64,000 bases of DNA from Novipirellula aureliae (GTDB lineage: Bacteria > Planctomycetota > Planctomycetia > Pirellulales > Pirellulaceae): the NCBI RefSeq assembly GCF_007860185.1, contig NZ_SJPY01000002.1:775775-839774 (forward strand). The letters are read 5' to 3'. Shown here one piece after another: positions 1 through 9,114 of the stretch; positions within the stretch are counted from its first letter, which is position 1; each line of letters begins with the position of its first letter. The notes under the pieces were generated by a model. It did not search any database. It was given only the letters and a program-made list of their open reading frames with translations, and had not been told where the DNA came from. Made by a program: the position numbers and the translations under genes.

Positions 1-21
1 GAATTCCGAAGGAATGTATTA

Positions 22-1233
22 ATGAATTTTCGAATTTCTCGCAGCGAGCGGGGCGGCTTTACGTTAGTCGAGCTTCTCGTCGTGATTGCAATCATTGGCG
101 TCTTAGTCGGGTTGCTATTGCCCGCTGTTCAGGCCGCCCGAGAGGCCGCGCGACGCATGAGTTGCAGCAACAATTTCAAACAAATTGGCCTGGGAATCCA
201 CAATTACCATTCTGCGTTCAGTCAGTTGCCAACGCACGGTACAGGTACCACCAACTATGGTATTGGTTATGATGAAGCGGTTGGTGCATCCAATCGTTAC
301 GCAGACAGGACGAACCACAATAATTCCAGACTGAGCATGCTGGTAGGGATCTTACCATTTGTTGAGCAGCAGGGACTTTGGGAAGTAATATCGAACCCCT
401 ACAACGACGGCACAAACCAGTTTCGCCCGATGGGGCCAACGCCCGAAAATATACGTTACGAACCTTGGAGTACCGAACTGCCCGCGTACCGCTGCCCTAG
501 TGATCCCGGCTCAGGGCTGCCTGCTTTAGGAAGGACCAACTATGCTGCCTGCGTAGGTGATTCGAGTTGGGGTACGTCGATGTGGCGGCATTCGGATTTT
601 AGCACTCCGCAAACCTGTTTACAGCAAACCCAGGCGTCGCTTCGAGGTTTATTCGTAAACTTCCAAAAGAAACAGTTCAGAGACTGCTTGGATGGGTTGT
701 CCAATACGATTGCGATGGGCGAAATCTGCACTTACCTGGGAGACCAGGACTCTCGTGCGTCAATCTCAAGTGATGACTTGGGCGGCAACTCAGGTACCTT
801 GGAGACAATGAGAGACGCTCCGCTGTCGTGCCGTGGTTCACTCGATCCCGAACGACCTCGCTATTGGGGGACGGACGGTACAGCTGAATCCCCCGACGGT
901 GGGCGAGGCTATCGCTGGGCGGATGCGAGTGCCCTTTACACCAGCTGTATGACGATCTTGCCGCCAAATTCGGAGTTGTGCAGTGGGACCAATCCAAGCG
1001 CCCTGACGGTCGTTGGAAGCATGTCGAGTTACCATCAAGGTGGCTGCCATGTTTTGATGGGTGATGGGGCAGTCAAGTTCGTGACGGATTCGATCAATGC
1101 GGGTAACTCCAGCAACGGCCAGGTCTGGCTAGAGGGCACCGGCGTGCAGGCACCTGGTTCGGAGAGTCCCTACGGGTTGTGGGGCTCATTGGGCACGAGG
1201 GCTTCGAAAGAAGTCATCAGCGAGGAATTTTAA
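22..1233 (+). CDS. DUF1559 protein with prepilin-type N-terminus
   Basis: Secreted or surface protein of the DUF1559 family, which is strongly expanded in Planctomycetes. Residues 12-37 form a type II/IV pseudopilin leader: a Gly followed by [16 protein letters not shown], the usual prepilin peptidase site and hydrophobic helix, then the family signature [12 protein letters not shown]. The C-terminal half carries the typical HQGG...GDGAVKFV motif (about residues 338-352). Length (403 aa) is normal for the family. The ATG at 22 has a GAAGGA ribosome site a few bases upstream. The family is thought to build pilus-like or envelope structures, but no precise role is established. It is followed by two hairpins and a small lipoprotein gene, an arrangement common for this family. 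Confidence 0.93.
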   Translation: MNFRISRSERGGFTLVELLVVIAIIGVLVGLLLPAVQAAREAARRMSCSNNFKQIGLGIHNYHSAFSQLPTHGTGTTNYGIGYDEAVGASNRYADRTNHNNSRLSMLVGILPFVEQQGLWEVISNPYNDGTNQFRPMGPTPENIRYEPWSTELPAYRCPSDPGSGLPALGRTNYAACVGDSSWGTSMWRHSDFSTPQTCLQQTQASLRGLFVNFQKKQFRDCLDGLSNTIAMGEICTYLGDQDSRASISSDDLGGNSGTLETMRDAPLSCRGSLDPERPRYWGTDGTAESPDGGRGYRWADASALYTSCMTILPPNSELCSGTNPSALTVVGSMSSYHQGGCHVLMGDGAVKFVTDSINAGNSSNGQVWLEGTGVQAPGSESPYGLWGSLGTRASKEVISEEF

Positions 1234-1273
1234 CATCGTTCGTTGCTGAGTGAGTTCTCTCACTGAATCGATA

Positions 1274-1331
1274 GGACGGGCGTTCCAGCCCGTCCTGGCA
1301 GGCTTGCGACAACGCTATCGAGCGTTGTCGC
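1274..1331 (+). promoter_or_regulatory. Two adjacent hairpins between the DUF1559 and lipoprotein genes
   Basis: Two perfect inverted repeats follow the DUF1559 stop. The first (1274-1295) pairs GGACGGGC with GCCCGTCC around a 6-nt loop. The second (1306-1331) pairs GCGACAACGCT with AGCGTTGTCGC around a 4-nt loop. Neither is followed by a T tract, so they look more like mRNA-stabilising or attenuating structures than a classic terminator. They lie 33 nt before the lipoprotein start. Confidence 0.6.
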
Positions 1332-1363
1332 ACTACATCACACAATTCCCGAAAGACATTTAA

Positions 1364-1534
1364 ATGAAAATTTCAGTTTTGCTTTTAATGGTTTCGCTGT
1401 TCGCAATCGTCGGAACGACCACTGGTTGTGGAGGCAGCGAGGAGCCTACGGTTGTCAAGCGAACCGAGGAGCAGATGTTAGACTATGAGGCCAGGATCAA
1501 GGCACGGAATGAAGCGGAGGCAGGTGACCGATAG
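1364..1534 (+). CDS. Small lipoprotein (56 aa) downstream of DUF1559 gene
   Basis: A short reading frame from ATG at 1364 to TAG at 1532-1534. Residues 1-20 form a Lys-containing hydrophobic signal peptide. They are followed by T-T-G-C, a plausible lipobox with Cys22 as the lipidated residue. The mature part is very short, charged and Glu-rich (GGSEEPTVVK and onward) with no recognisable domain. Small lipoproteins like this often follow DUF1559 genes in Planctomycetes, so a role with the upstream pilin-like protein is a reasonable guess. The function is unknown. Confidence 0.7.
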   Translation: MKISVLLLMVSLFAIVGTTTGCGGSEEPTVVKRTEEQMLDYEARIKARNEAEAGDR

Positions 1535-1636
1535 TCGCCTCAAAGACTGAGTTCAACGATAAGCCGAAAATCTCAATTGTCGACTCAGTCGTCGATCCTT
1601 GTTGATTGCACCGGTTTCGTTCGTTAGCTGATCCGA

Positions 1637-2065
1637 AAACAAATGGGTCATCCGAAACAAATGGGTCAAACCTGAATGCCGCGGGGTTAAGCGGGGTTAA
1701 GCTGCTCAAAACAACAGGTAGTAAGCTTTGAACCGCGAGGCACTACCGCCAGTGGTCACACTTTGGATGTTCCTGGGGCAAACGTTTTCTGCCGATCACT
1801 CTTGTCGTGACGCAGTGATGCGACTCAATGCCTGGCGAGTTGAGCGTGGCAAGCCAGCGGTTTGCACCAGTACAAAATCTTACACCGACGCACGACAAAG
1901 GCTTCCTGAAGAATTGTAGCCGAACTGGCTCGCTTAAACGTAGACCAAAAACGTACCCAACGATGAAACGCCCACGCCACGCCGCCAGAAGGGCAGCGGC
2001 ATGAAGGACTTGCAGTTTAAACTCGCGGCATTCAGGTTTGACCCATTTGTTTGACCCATTTGTTT
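1637..2065 (+). mobile_element. Decayed IS4-family element with terminal inverted repeats
   Basis: A 28-bp perfect inverted repeat flanks the region. AAACAAATGGGTCAAACCTG and onward (1655-1682) matches the reverse complement of 2025-2052. A second AAACAAATGGGTCA unit lies just outside each end (1637-1650 and 2052-2065). The interior is only about 340 bp and holds an N-terminal transposase fragment, so this is an internally deleted, non-autonomous copy. No clear target-site duplication was found. Confidence 0.65.
1728..1974 (+). pseudogene. IS4-family transposase fragment, frameshifted
   Basis: The first 63 codons read LPPVVTLWMFLGQTFSADHS and onward, with SCRDAVMRLNAWRV and ARQRLPEEL, an N-terminal signature of IS4-family transposases common in Planctomycetes. 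After LPEEL the frame hits a TAG. Moving one base restores VAELARLNV until a TGA near 1974, which suggests loss of a single base. The DDE catalytic domain is absent. Non-functional. Confidence 0.7.
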
Positions 2066-2538
2066 GACCAATCGATGTTCTCTTGATGTCTGTGCCGATG
2101 GCCCGACTCTCCGATCAATCTCAAAACCTTCGGGCCGAGTTCATCCCCCCTCACATTCGTAGATCGATCGAGTCTGAATAGGATGAATTTCCTAAGGAGT
2201 CGCTCTAACAGCGAAACGTGATGAACATCCAGTTTTGATTGCCGATCCTCATTTGGTTCGCAGTCCCCGTTTTGCCGATTTGGTCACAGCCAAATACGCA
2301 GGCTTGGCCCCATTGCACAATTATCGGTGTTGAAAGGAACGGACTGTCGTTGAGGTTGGAACATTATACGGATTCGGAAACACTTTGCGTTTCGTTCATC
2401 GGTGATGATTTTGCTCCACGAATTTCACTCAAGTAACGCAAAGTTGATTGGGATCAAGGAACCGCCCACCGTGAAACCACCAAATACCTATTCGCCGATA
2501 AAACGTGGTTGTCGGACGAAAAGTCGGATCGACATTAG
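2066..2538. other. Intergenic region, no gene recognised
   Basis: Short reading frames occur (for example 2239-2436) but none shows a domain, a signal peptide or a convincing ribosome site. The stretch lies between two mobile-element relics and may itself be decayed sequence. Confidence 0.5.
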
Positions 2539-2656
2539 CGGCCTGCTGATTTAATCGGTTTGACTCGACTTATTGTTTAACGCCAAGCCATAGGCGACCG
2601 CTTATGGAAAAGCTGACGCCTTCGGCTAAGCGTTAAACGATTAAATCAGCAGGCCG
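2539..2656. mobile_element. 118-bp MITE-like palindromic element
   Basis: A 19-bp perfect terminal inverted repeat, CGGCCTGCTGATTTAATCG at 2539-2557, matches its reverse complement at 2638-2656. TTAG is duplicated directly outside both ends (2535-2538 and 2657-2660), as expected for a 4-bp target-site duplication. A nested inverted pair GTTTAACGC/GCGTTAAAC lies at 2575-2583 and 2630-2638. There is no coding capacity. It would fold into a long hairpin. Confidence 0.7.
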
Positions 2657-2736
2657 TTAGCGGCGAGTAAGCGAGTGTAGGGACAGAGCATCCTGTCAAG
2701 TGATACAGCGAGAATTCAGCGGGATCGAGAATCGAT

Positions 2737-4167
2737 TTAGTTTGCGACGCAGTACAAATGCGTTTTTCCTCGCAAGAAAATCTCATCGTCAACGATCGCG
2801 GCGGAGGCGTCAATCTCGTCATCGAGCTTATTCGTCGCGACGACATTGAACGATTGGGCGTGATCGAAAACCAAGGTCGTGCCGTCACGCCCGGTTAAAT
2901 AGATGTGGTCTGCGGCAGCGACGGGGGAGGCGTAGACAGACGAAACATCGGGCAAACGGGTTTGGTCGATAAGCAGTTCGCCGGTCTTGGCGTCACGCGA
3001 GAGCAAAACGCCGTTGTTGGATTTGACGAAGTAAAGCTGGCCTTTGTAAAGCACCGGCGAGGACACGTAGGGTGCGGCGTCTTTTTCGTACCAAGTGATT
3101 TGGTCCGAGCCAGTGATATCGCCTTTGGCATTGAGCGGGATGGAATAGATCGCGTAGCCACGATAGCCCGTCATCACGATGACGTTATCTTCAAAGCGAA
3201 CCGGCGTGGGGATCGGGTTTCCAACTTGACCACCGCATTGCCAGATGACTTCCCCGGTGGCGAGGTCATAGCTGCGGACTCGGTTGGAGCCGTTGGTGAT
3301 GACTTGGACGCGGCCGTCATATTCTGTGATCAACGGCGTCGACCAAGTCGTTTGTTCGTCACGGGATTGACGCCATTTTTCCTCGCCGGTTTTTCCATCA
3401 AGGGCAACGATGAACGATTCGCCCTCGTGATCCCATGGCACGACAAGCGTCCCATCGTAGACCGCTGGCGAGCTGCCTTCACCGAACTGGGATCGCGTCT
3501 GCATTTGGCCGAAGCTGACGTCCCAAAGTTGCTTGCCGTCTAGGTCCAGGCAAAAAACACCACGAGAACCGAACGACACATAAAGTCGTTCGCCATCGGT
3601 AACGGGCGATGCCGAGGCGAATGTGTTGGTGTTGTGGATGGATTCGTGGGGAATCTGTTGGGTCAAACTGGTTCGCCAAATCTCGTTGCCGGTCGCACGG
3701 TCGAAGGCAAGTATCATGAAGTCGTAGTAATCCGTCAGAGCGGCGCCGCCACCGGATCGGCCACGTCCTCCACGTCCTCCTCCCTGCCCGCCAGCTCGCC
3801 CGGATCCTCCAACATCGCCATTGCGGCCTCCCCGCGGTCCTCCACTTTGCGGCTCGGTCTGTTCGCGTGCTGCTACTTCCTCGGAGGCTCCGCCCTCAGC
3901 CGTGCGCTGCATCTTGACGGCGGTGCTGACATACACACGGTTGCCCAAGACAATCGGTGTGCTGCCGCCAGTCCCAGGCACTTCGACTTTCCATTTGATA
4001 TTCTCTGTTTCACTCCATGTCGTCGGTGGGTTGGAATCGACGGCTACGCCAGATCCTTCAAGACCACGCCACTGCGGCCAACTTGATACCTGCTCTTCGC
4101 CACGAGTCGCTGGGGCCGCTGCAGCCAAAGCAAGAGCGAAAAAAAATGCATTCGTTATGATTCGCAC
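2737..4167 (-). CDS. PQQ-like beta-propeller repeat protein, secreted
   Basis: Secreted protein of the PQQ-binding-like/BamB-type beta-propeller superfamily. The mature N-terminus has the planctomycete signature WPQWRGLEGSG, followed by repeated blade motifs such as YVSTAVK, ATGNEIWR, LDGKQLWDV, KTGEEKWRQ and ATGEVIWQ. A Gly/Arg-rich low-complexity insert (GGRGGRGRSGGG) sits between early blades. The chosen start is the GTG at 4167, which gives a clean signal peptide (VRIITNAFFFALALAAAA). An ATG at 4245 would add 26 residues that look non-coding. No quinone-dehydrogenase catalytic residues were identified, so binding or scaffolding is as likely as catalysis. It lies 276 bp from the GH95 gene and may not belong to the same operon. 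Confidence 0.85.
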   Translation of the reverse strand: MRIITNAFFFALALAAAAPATRGEEQVSSWPQWRGLEGSGVAVDSNPPTTWSETENIKWKVEVPGTGGSTPIVLGNRVYVSTAVKMQRTAEGGASEEVAAREQTEPQSGGPRGGRNGDVGGSGRAGGQGGGRGGRGRSGGGAALTDYYDFMILAFDRATGNEIWRTSLTQQIPHESIHNTNTFASASPVTDGERLYVSFGSRGVFCLDLDGKQLWDVSFGQMQTRSQFGEGSSPAVYDGTLVVPWDHEGESFIVALDGKTGEEKWRQSRDEQTTWSTPLITEYDGRVQVITNGSNRVRSYDLATGEVIWQCGGQVGNPIPTPVRFEDNVIVMTGYRGYAIYSIPLNAKGDITGSDQITWYEKDAAPYVSSPVLYKGQLYFVKSNNGVLLSRDAKTGELLIDQTRLPDVSSVYASPVAAADHIYLTGRDGTTLVFDHAQSFNVVATNKLDDEIDASAAIVDDEIFLRGKTHLYCVAN

Positions 4168-4443
4168 GGACAGATCCCCGAATATGTATGAGTGGGCTGG
4201 GTGATTGCAGACCGATAGCCTGATACGCTTGTAGCCCCTGTACAACCCCTCAAGCTGCCGTAAGTTTCGCCGCGAAAGGTTAAACGATGTTTACCAATCC
4301 ATTGGACCGGTTAATGGCGTTCCAGAATTCTGCCTAAAATGGTTGGAACTCGCCGGCATGACGCAAACAGGAAGGCTTCCAACGATCGCTTGATTAACCA
4401 AAAAGAAGTCTTACGAGGTGGCTGTGATAGGAGGCGCTCGCGA

Positions 4444-6939
4444 TTATTCCCAAATTCTGGAATCACCTTTCTTCATCGCTATGGTTTCGCTAAGTTTGCC
4501 GTTCGAGTAGACACGAAATGTGCCGTTGCGGGTGGCGTGGATCGTGGCTTTCAGCAGTTGGCCGTTGTCCCACTCCATATCGACTTCAAAGCCACCGCGT
4601 GCCCGCAAGCCCTTGACACTGCCCTTGGGCCATGCCGAAGGCAGGGCGGGAAGTAGGTCGAGAATATACGGCGCTCCCACCAGACGATCTGGTGGCGTCA
4701 CTGCAACGAAATGGTTTGGCTGCTTGGGGTCTTTCCGATACGGAACATAGGCGGCCGCTGCGATCGTATCCGCCTGCGGATCAATACTGCGAAGGTGACT
4801 CTGCAACAACATTTCGGGAATCACCGCACCGCCACCTAAGTTGCCATCAATCTGAAAGCGACTGCCGTTGAGGAGGTTGGGATTGGGCGTCCCAAACGCT
4901 AAGTCATTGTAGTACTTCAGCGCTTCGTCTCCGTTGCGCAGGCGAGCCCAACATGCAGCCCTCCAGGCACCCTTCCATCCGCCCGTACCGGTCCGCACCT
5001 TGAGTACGGTTTCGCAGGCTTGAGCCAGTTCAGGTGTCGAAAGAGGTGAAAAGTCTCGCCCTGGATGAAGGGCGATTAGGTGAGAAAGATGTCGGTGGGT
5101 AACCTCGTAGCCATCCCAATCCTCCGGCCACTCCTGGAGATGTCCCTGTGAATTGATTTTCTGCGGACACAGTTTCGGAATGAATTCGCGCAAGGTTTGG
5201 CGGAACTCTGGGTCTCGATCCAAAAGGATGGATGCTTCGATACAATCGGTGAACAGGCCTACCAGCAGTTGTTGATCATAACTCGCCCCCCAAGCCTGCT
5301 TGTTAAGCTTTCCATACGCTTCCTCCAGAAAAAAGTTCTCTGGCGACCAAGTGGGATAGACCACCAACGTGCCATCCTTCCAGGGAGCAAGATGTTCAAT
5401 GAAAAACTCTGCAGCTCCTTTGAGAACCGGATAGACGTCTTCGAGATATGCTTGATCCTTGTTGAAGGCATAGTGTTCAAATAGATGTTGAGCCAACCAG
5501 TGGCCGCCCTGCTGAAGTCGGCGCCCATGTGGATTCTGAGCAGTGAAACCAAAAATGTTTCCATTTAAGCCTGCCGTCCACCCCTTCTTCACGCCAAAGG
5601 TTCCCCACGCGGTATGCCTACCGGATTCCGCGAGCACCTTTGTCCACTCAACAAACGGCGTGAAACTCTCGGGAAGGTTTGCCGTTTCGACCATCCAGTA
5701 GTTCATCTGGACGTTGATATCGTTATGGTAGTCGCTGTTCCAGGGTGGAATCAGCATCGAACTCCAAAGCCCTTGCAAGTTGGAAGGTACGGGAGCATCT
5801 CGCGATGAGCAGATCTGCAGGTAACGCGAATAATCGAAGTAGAGCTTTTGCACTTCCTTCGGGTCACCCTGTTTGACGAGCCTATCCGTTGGCAGCCCCG
5901 ATGGCGTGATACCGAGATCGAGTGGAACACGGCGCATTAGCGACTGGACGTCCGAGACATGATTGGTCTTCAGAACCGTGTAGCCTAGCTCTTCCGCCTG
6001 CTGTAGAGCGTGAAGCGTATCGCCTTCAAAATCGCGTCCCTTGAATTTCGGGTATTCCGGCAGAAAATCTGTATGGCCAGCGACAGACAGCACCACTTCA
6101 GTCGCTCCGGTGATTTGCAACGTGCCGTTTGATTTGGCTTCCACCTCGCCATCGCTGGAGACAACCCGAACGCCTTGCATAAACGCCATGTCGTCTTGAT
6201 CCATGTCGGCAAATCCGCGCAGCTGAATCTCATGACCTTGGGATTCAATCGTGTTCTTTTTGTGAGGCGTTCGGGCTTGGAGCACCAAGTCCATTTTCCC
6301 ACCGTCAGCCGAAAAGCGGGCAACAAACACATCTTGCGGATGGCTGCAGAAATATTCGCGAGAGTACGTGACGTCACCAATCCTGTAGCGAACACTCGCC
6401 ACCCCCGTCGCGAGATCCAGGGCTCGATCATAGTCTTCCACTGCGTTCGAATCATGCCCGGTTCGTATCTCTAGATCGGCAAACGGCGCAAAATTCCCTA
6501 ACCGCTGCTTGGTAGCAAGATACTCAGTGCCCAGGGATTCGATGGAGCCTTCCCCGGTGCCAAACTTTCCTTCACGGCAGGCAGTTCGGACCATCTCGAG
6601 GTAGTCCTTGCCGTCGGCTGGCGAGCCCGACTGCTTGAACTCACTCGCCCCACGCGTCGAGTTCATCCACAGCGTAATGTCATTGAAAACCAGGTACTCC
6701 GAATCGACATGCCCGGAAAATATCGCACCAAACCGGCCGTTTCCCAAAGGCAGTGCCTCGCCCATGAAACGTGCATTGATTGGAGACCTGGGAACCGAGT
6801 GATCAAGTCGCTTTAGATCCTCCGATATCGGATGGTCGTAATGCATAACCGATCGATCCTCTGCCAATCCTGGGCGAGACGAGCTGAGTGCAATAAGCAG
6901 GATCGTAATCAACCCTTTGAGACTTTCTCTTATCTTCAT
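4444..6939 (-). CDS. GH95 family glycoside hydrolase, putative alpha-L-fucosidase
   Basis: Probable secreted inverting alpha-L-fucosidase of family GH95. The sequence shows the family layout: an N-terminal beta-sandwich with LPLGNGRFGAIFSG and DITLWMN, then an (alpha/alpha)6 barrel with NLQGLW, NDINVQMNYW, YPTWSPEN (Glu of SPEN corresponds to the general acid) and FQIDGNLGG (Asp of the catalytic pair). The first Asn of the usual N-x-N catalytic motif is Asp here (D-I-N). The start at 6939 is set by a strong GAGGAGATGAG site just upstream and a signal peptide (KGLITILLIALSSS). An upstream ATG at 6981 is less likely. It is the last gene of the fucosidase block and lies 113 bp after a GH29 gene. 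Confidence 0.9.
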   Translation of the reverse strand: MKIRESLKGLITILLIALSSSRPGLAEDRSVMHYDHPISEDLKRLDHSVPRSPINARFMGEALPLGNGRFGAIFSGHVDSEYLVFNDITLWMNSTRGASEFKQSGSPADGKDYLEMVRTACREGKFGTGEGSIESLGTEYLATKQRLGNFAPFADLEIRTGHDSNAVEDYDRALDLATGVASVRYRIGDVTYSREYFCSHPQDVFVARFSADGGKMDLVLQARTPHKKNTIESQGHEIQLRGFADMDQDDMAFMQGVRVVSSDGEVEAKSNGTLQITGATEVVLSVAGHTDFLPEYPKFKGRDFEGDTLHALQQAEELGYTVLKTNHVSDVQSLMRRVPLDLGITPSGLPTDRLVKQGDPKEVQKLYFDYSRYLQICSSRDAPVPSNLQGLWSSMLIPPWNSDYHNDINVQMNYWMVETANLPESFTPFVEWTKVLAESGRHTAWGTFGVKKGWTAGLNGNIFGFTAQNPHGRRLQQGGHWLAQHLFEHYAFNKDQAYLEDVYPVLKGAAEFFIEHLAPWKDGTLVVYPTWSPENFFLEEAYGKLNKQAWGASYDQQLLVGLFTDCIEASILLDRDPEFRQTLREFIPKLCPQKINSQGHLQEWPEDWDGYEVTHRHLSHLIALHPGRDFSPLSTPELAQACETVLKVRTGTGGWKGAWRAACWARLRNGDEALKYYNDLAFGTPNPNLLNGSRFQIDGNLGGGAVIPEMLLQSHLRSIDPQADTIAAAAYVPYRKDPKQPNHFVAVTPPDRLVGAPYILDLLPALPSAWPKGSVKGLRARGGFEVDMEWDNGQLLKATIHATRNGTFRVYSNGKLSETIAMKKGDSRIWE

Positions 6940-7052
6940 CTCATCTCCTCTCATGTTTTCCAGCAGAAACCTCCGCATCAAGAGATCTCCACTTACGATT
7001 GGGACGTTTTAGGCAAGGCAATTGTGCAAGGCAAAGCCTTGCCGCACAGAGA

Positions 7053-8858
7053 TCAATCAACTTGGCTTACAGGTACCAACACGACGCTTCCATATCGGGG
7101 CGAGCTATTGAAATCAGAAGCAACTTCAAGAGTGAATGTATAGGTTCCTGGTGTATCGATTTGTATCTTTCCAAGTTGAGCGTGCCCACGATCGACGAAC
7201 GTCAAGCCATTCTCGATCGATTGCCCGGCGACAGTCGCACGCAGTTTGCCTTTCGTGTTTGCGTTTTGGTTATTGACTCCACTGCATTGAATAGCCACCT
7301 GATAAGTGCCAGGTTCAAATACTTTAAAATCCCAACTTAGTGCCTGACCCTTGGTTTGGAAACCCGAAACGGTGATCGCTCTGCTCGGCATGATCCCCTC
7401 GCCCGGCTTTTTGTACATTTGATAATCCCAGGGTCCGGTCGTATCGCTCGGCAGTTGTGGTCGTCTGTCCGGGACCGTAAACATCTTCATGTCGATGGCT
7501 TTGGTCGGTTTGCCGGGCACATATTGCACATCATGAATGGTGGCATTGTAGGTATCCAGGATGACCTTACCGTCGTTTAGCTGCATGTGTGCCGGATCCA
7601 TTGACACGGTGCCTGCTACATCGAGTTTGATCACGGACACATATTCATCGGGAGCATCTTTGGGGATATCCAGCGTAATGACAGATTGCCCGGAAGCTCC
7701 ATCAAATCTTGATTCGCTCTTGATCGGTTCGCCCGTGGCCAGCAGGGAAGCCTTTATCACGGGATTGTTCACACCAAACAAGGTGAACTTACCATCCGTC
7801 GGCCAGTCAGCCACATTGAGATAAAGACTCGTGCTATCCTCGTTTTTGCGTTGCGTGATCGAACCCCAGTTGATTTCATAGCGGTAGGGTCCGGCCTCGG
7901 TTCCGTAAATGGCCTCGCCATTTTTCTCCAGCCAATTGCCCATGATCTTGAGTCGTTCTTGCATCTCTTCGGGAATCACGCCCTGCTGATCTGGCCCGAC
8001 ATTGAGGAGGTAATTTCCTCCGTTTCCTACAATATTGACGAGTTGCTCGATAAGGAATTGGGGTGATTTCACCGTGTCGTTGGCGGTGTAGTTCCACGAT
8101 TTGCCCATGCACACCGCGGATTCAAAACAAATGCCCAAGTTAATGTCAGGAGCCATGTTGTCATTCATGCTCATGTAATCCACAAACTTCAAGGAATCAT
8201 CATCGCCAAGGCGGCTATTGGAGAGCGTGCCATAAGAATGCAACATATCCACCATTTCTTGGCGGCGCAGTAGGGGCTTATCAACGGGATTGCTAAACCC
8301 ACTTCCACCATCAAACCAGATCAGGCAGGGACGATAGAGTTCACAGAGTTCTCGAAGCTGACCGAACATGTAGTCGCCGATGTACTTGTTGATATCGGCA
8401 CCAGGAACGGTGCCGCTGCGTCGATTGGGCCGGTTCTGGTATTTGGGCTCATAGAGGGGATGGTTATATTCTGCGATCGAATAGTAGCAGCCCATCTCAA
8501 GTCCCTCCGCCTCACAGCCCGCGGCCAAATCTTTCACGATATCTCGCGGATAGGGCGTTTGATCAACAACATTGTATTCGGATAGTTCAGAGTCCCAAAG
8601 ACAGAATCCGACGTGATGCTTGGTGGTTAGAACGACATATTTCATTCCACCCATCTTGGCAACACGCGCCCACTGGCCAGCATTAAAATCCGGATTGAAT
8701 TTACTTTGGTTATGGACACCAAAATGGATGAACATCCCGAACTTCGCATCCTTAAACCACTGCATCCGTTCTTCAGCCGTCTGCGCGGAAACGTTACAGG
8801 TGCAGATCATCAATGCCAACGCAGCCCCAGCGAATGAGGCGAATCGATTTAACTTCAT
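7053..8858 (-). CDS. GH29 family alpha-L-fucosidase with C-terminal beta-sandwich domain
   Basis: Putative secreted retaining alpha-L-fucosidase. Signal peptide residues 1-26 (ending NVSAQ). The GH29 barrel follows with FGMFIHFG, the fucose-binding His pair in KHHVGF (residues 80-85) and the nucleophile Asp183 in CLIWFDGG. A C-terminal extension of about 250 residues has the block IDMKMFTVPDRRP, a WDYQMYKKPGEG segment and a final beta-rich domain (FEPGTYQV, GTYTFTLEV) that may bind carbohydrate. It is a close paralogue of the gene at 15298 and a looser one of 13376. Of these three it is the only copy that keeps the His-His motif, so it is the best candidate for a true fucosidase among them. 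Confidence 0.92.
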   Translation of the reverse strand: MKLNRFASFAGAALALMICTCNVSAQTAEERMQWFKDAKFGMFIHFGVHNQSKFNPDFNAGQWARVAKMGGMKYVVLTTKHHVGFCLWDSELSEYNVVDQTPYPRDIVKDLAAGCEAEGLEMGCYYSIAEYNHPLYEPKYQNRPNRRSGTVPGADINKYIGDYMFGQLRELCELYRPCLIWFDGGSGFSNPVDKPLLRRQEMVDMLHSYGTLSNSRLGDDDSLKFVDYMSMNDNMAPDINLGICFESAVCMGKSWNYTANDTVKSPQFLIEQLVNIVGNGGNYLLNVGPDQQGVIPEEMQERLKIMGNWLEKNGEAIYGTEAGPYRYEINWGSITQRKNEDSTSLYLNVADWPTDGKFTLFGVNNPVIKASLLATGEPIKSESRFDGASGQSVITLDIPKDAPDEYVSVIKLDVAGTVSMDPAHMQLNDGKVILDTYNATIHDVQYVPGKPTKAIDMKMFTVPDRRPQLPSDTTGPWDYQMYKKPGEGIMPSRAITVSGFQTKGQALSWDFKVFEPGTYQVAIQCSGVNNQNANTKGKLRATVAGQSIENGLTFVDRGHAQLGKIQIDTPGTYTFTLEVASDFNSSPRYGSVVLVPVSQVD

Positions 8859-9010
8859 CGTCGTTTGCTTTTTCCTTGTTTATGAGGTTCATTAAAAGAT
8901 CAATTGTTGTACGCTTCCTAACTTCTCTCAACGGCAAAGCCCCGTTTTGCCATTTCTTAATGCCAGGCTCTCTTCAAGACAGGTGGCGTCGTGTGTCATC
9001 CCAATTAAAA

Positions 9011-9077
9011 CGTGGGGTAGGCATCCTGCCTGCCAATCCGTACTTGTCGCAAATCGCAGGCTGGAAGCCTACGCCAC
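9011..9077. repeat. REP-like dispersed palindrome (GTAGGCTTCCAGCCTGC family)
   Basis: GTAGGCATCCTGCCTGC at 9017-9033 and GCAGGCTGGAAGCCTAC at 9056-9072 form an imperfect inverted pair in the 256-bp gap between two GH29-type genes. The same core occurs again near 49.8 kb and three times near 50.8 kb, so it is a dispersed family in this genome. Confidence 0.65.
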
Positions 9078-9114
9078 GGACAGAACGAACCCCAAATGAA
9101 ATGTGGTTGAAGCA

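Noticed and set aside
2239-2436. 65-codon plus-strand gene
   Set aside because: No ribosome site, no recognisable domain, and it lies in a decayed interval between mobile-element relics.
2905-3543. 212-codon plus-strand frame opposite the PQQ-type protein
   Set aside because: Shadow of the clearly coding minus-strand beta-propeller gene.
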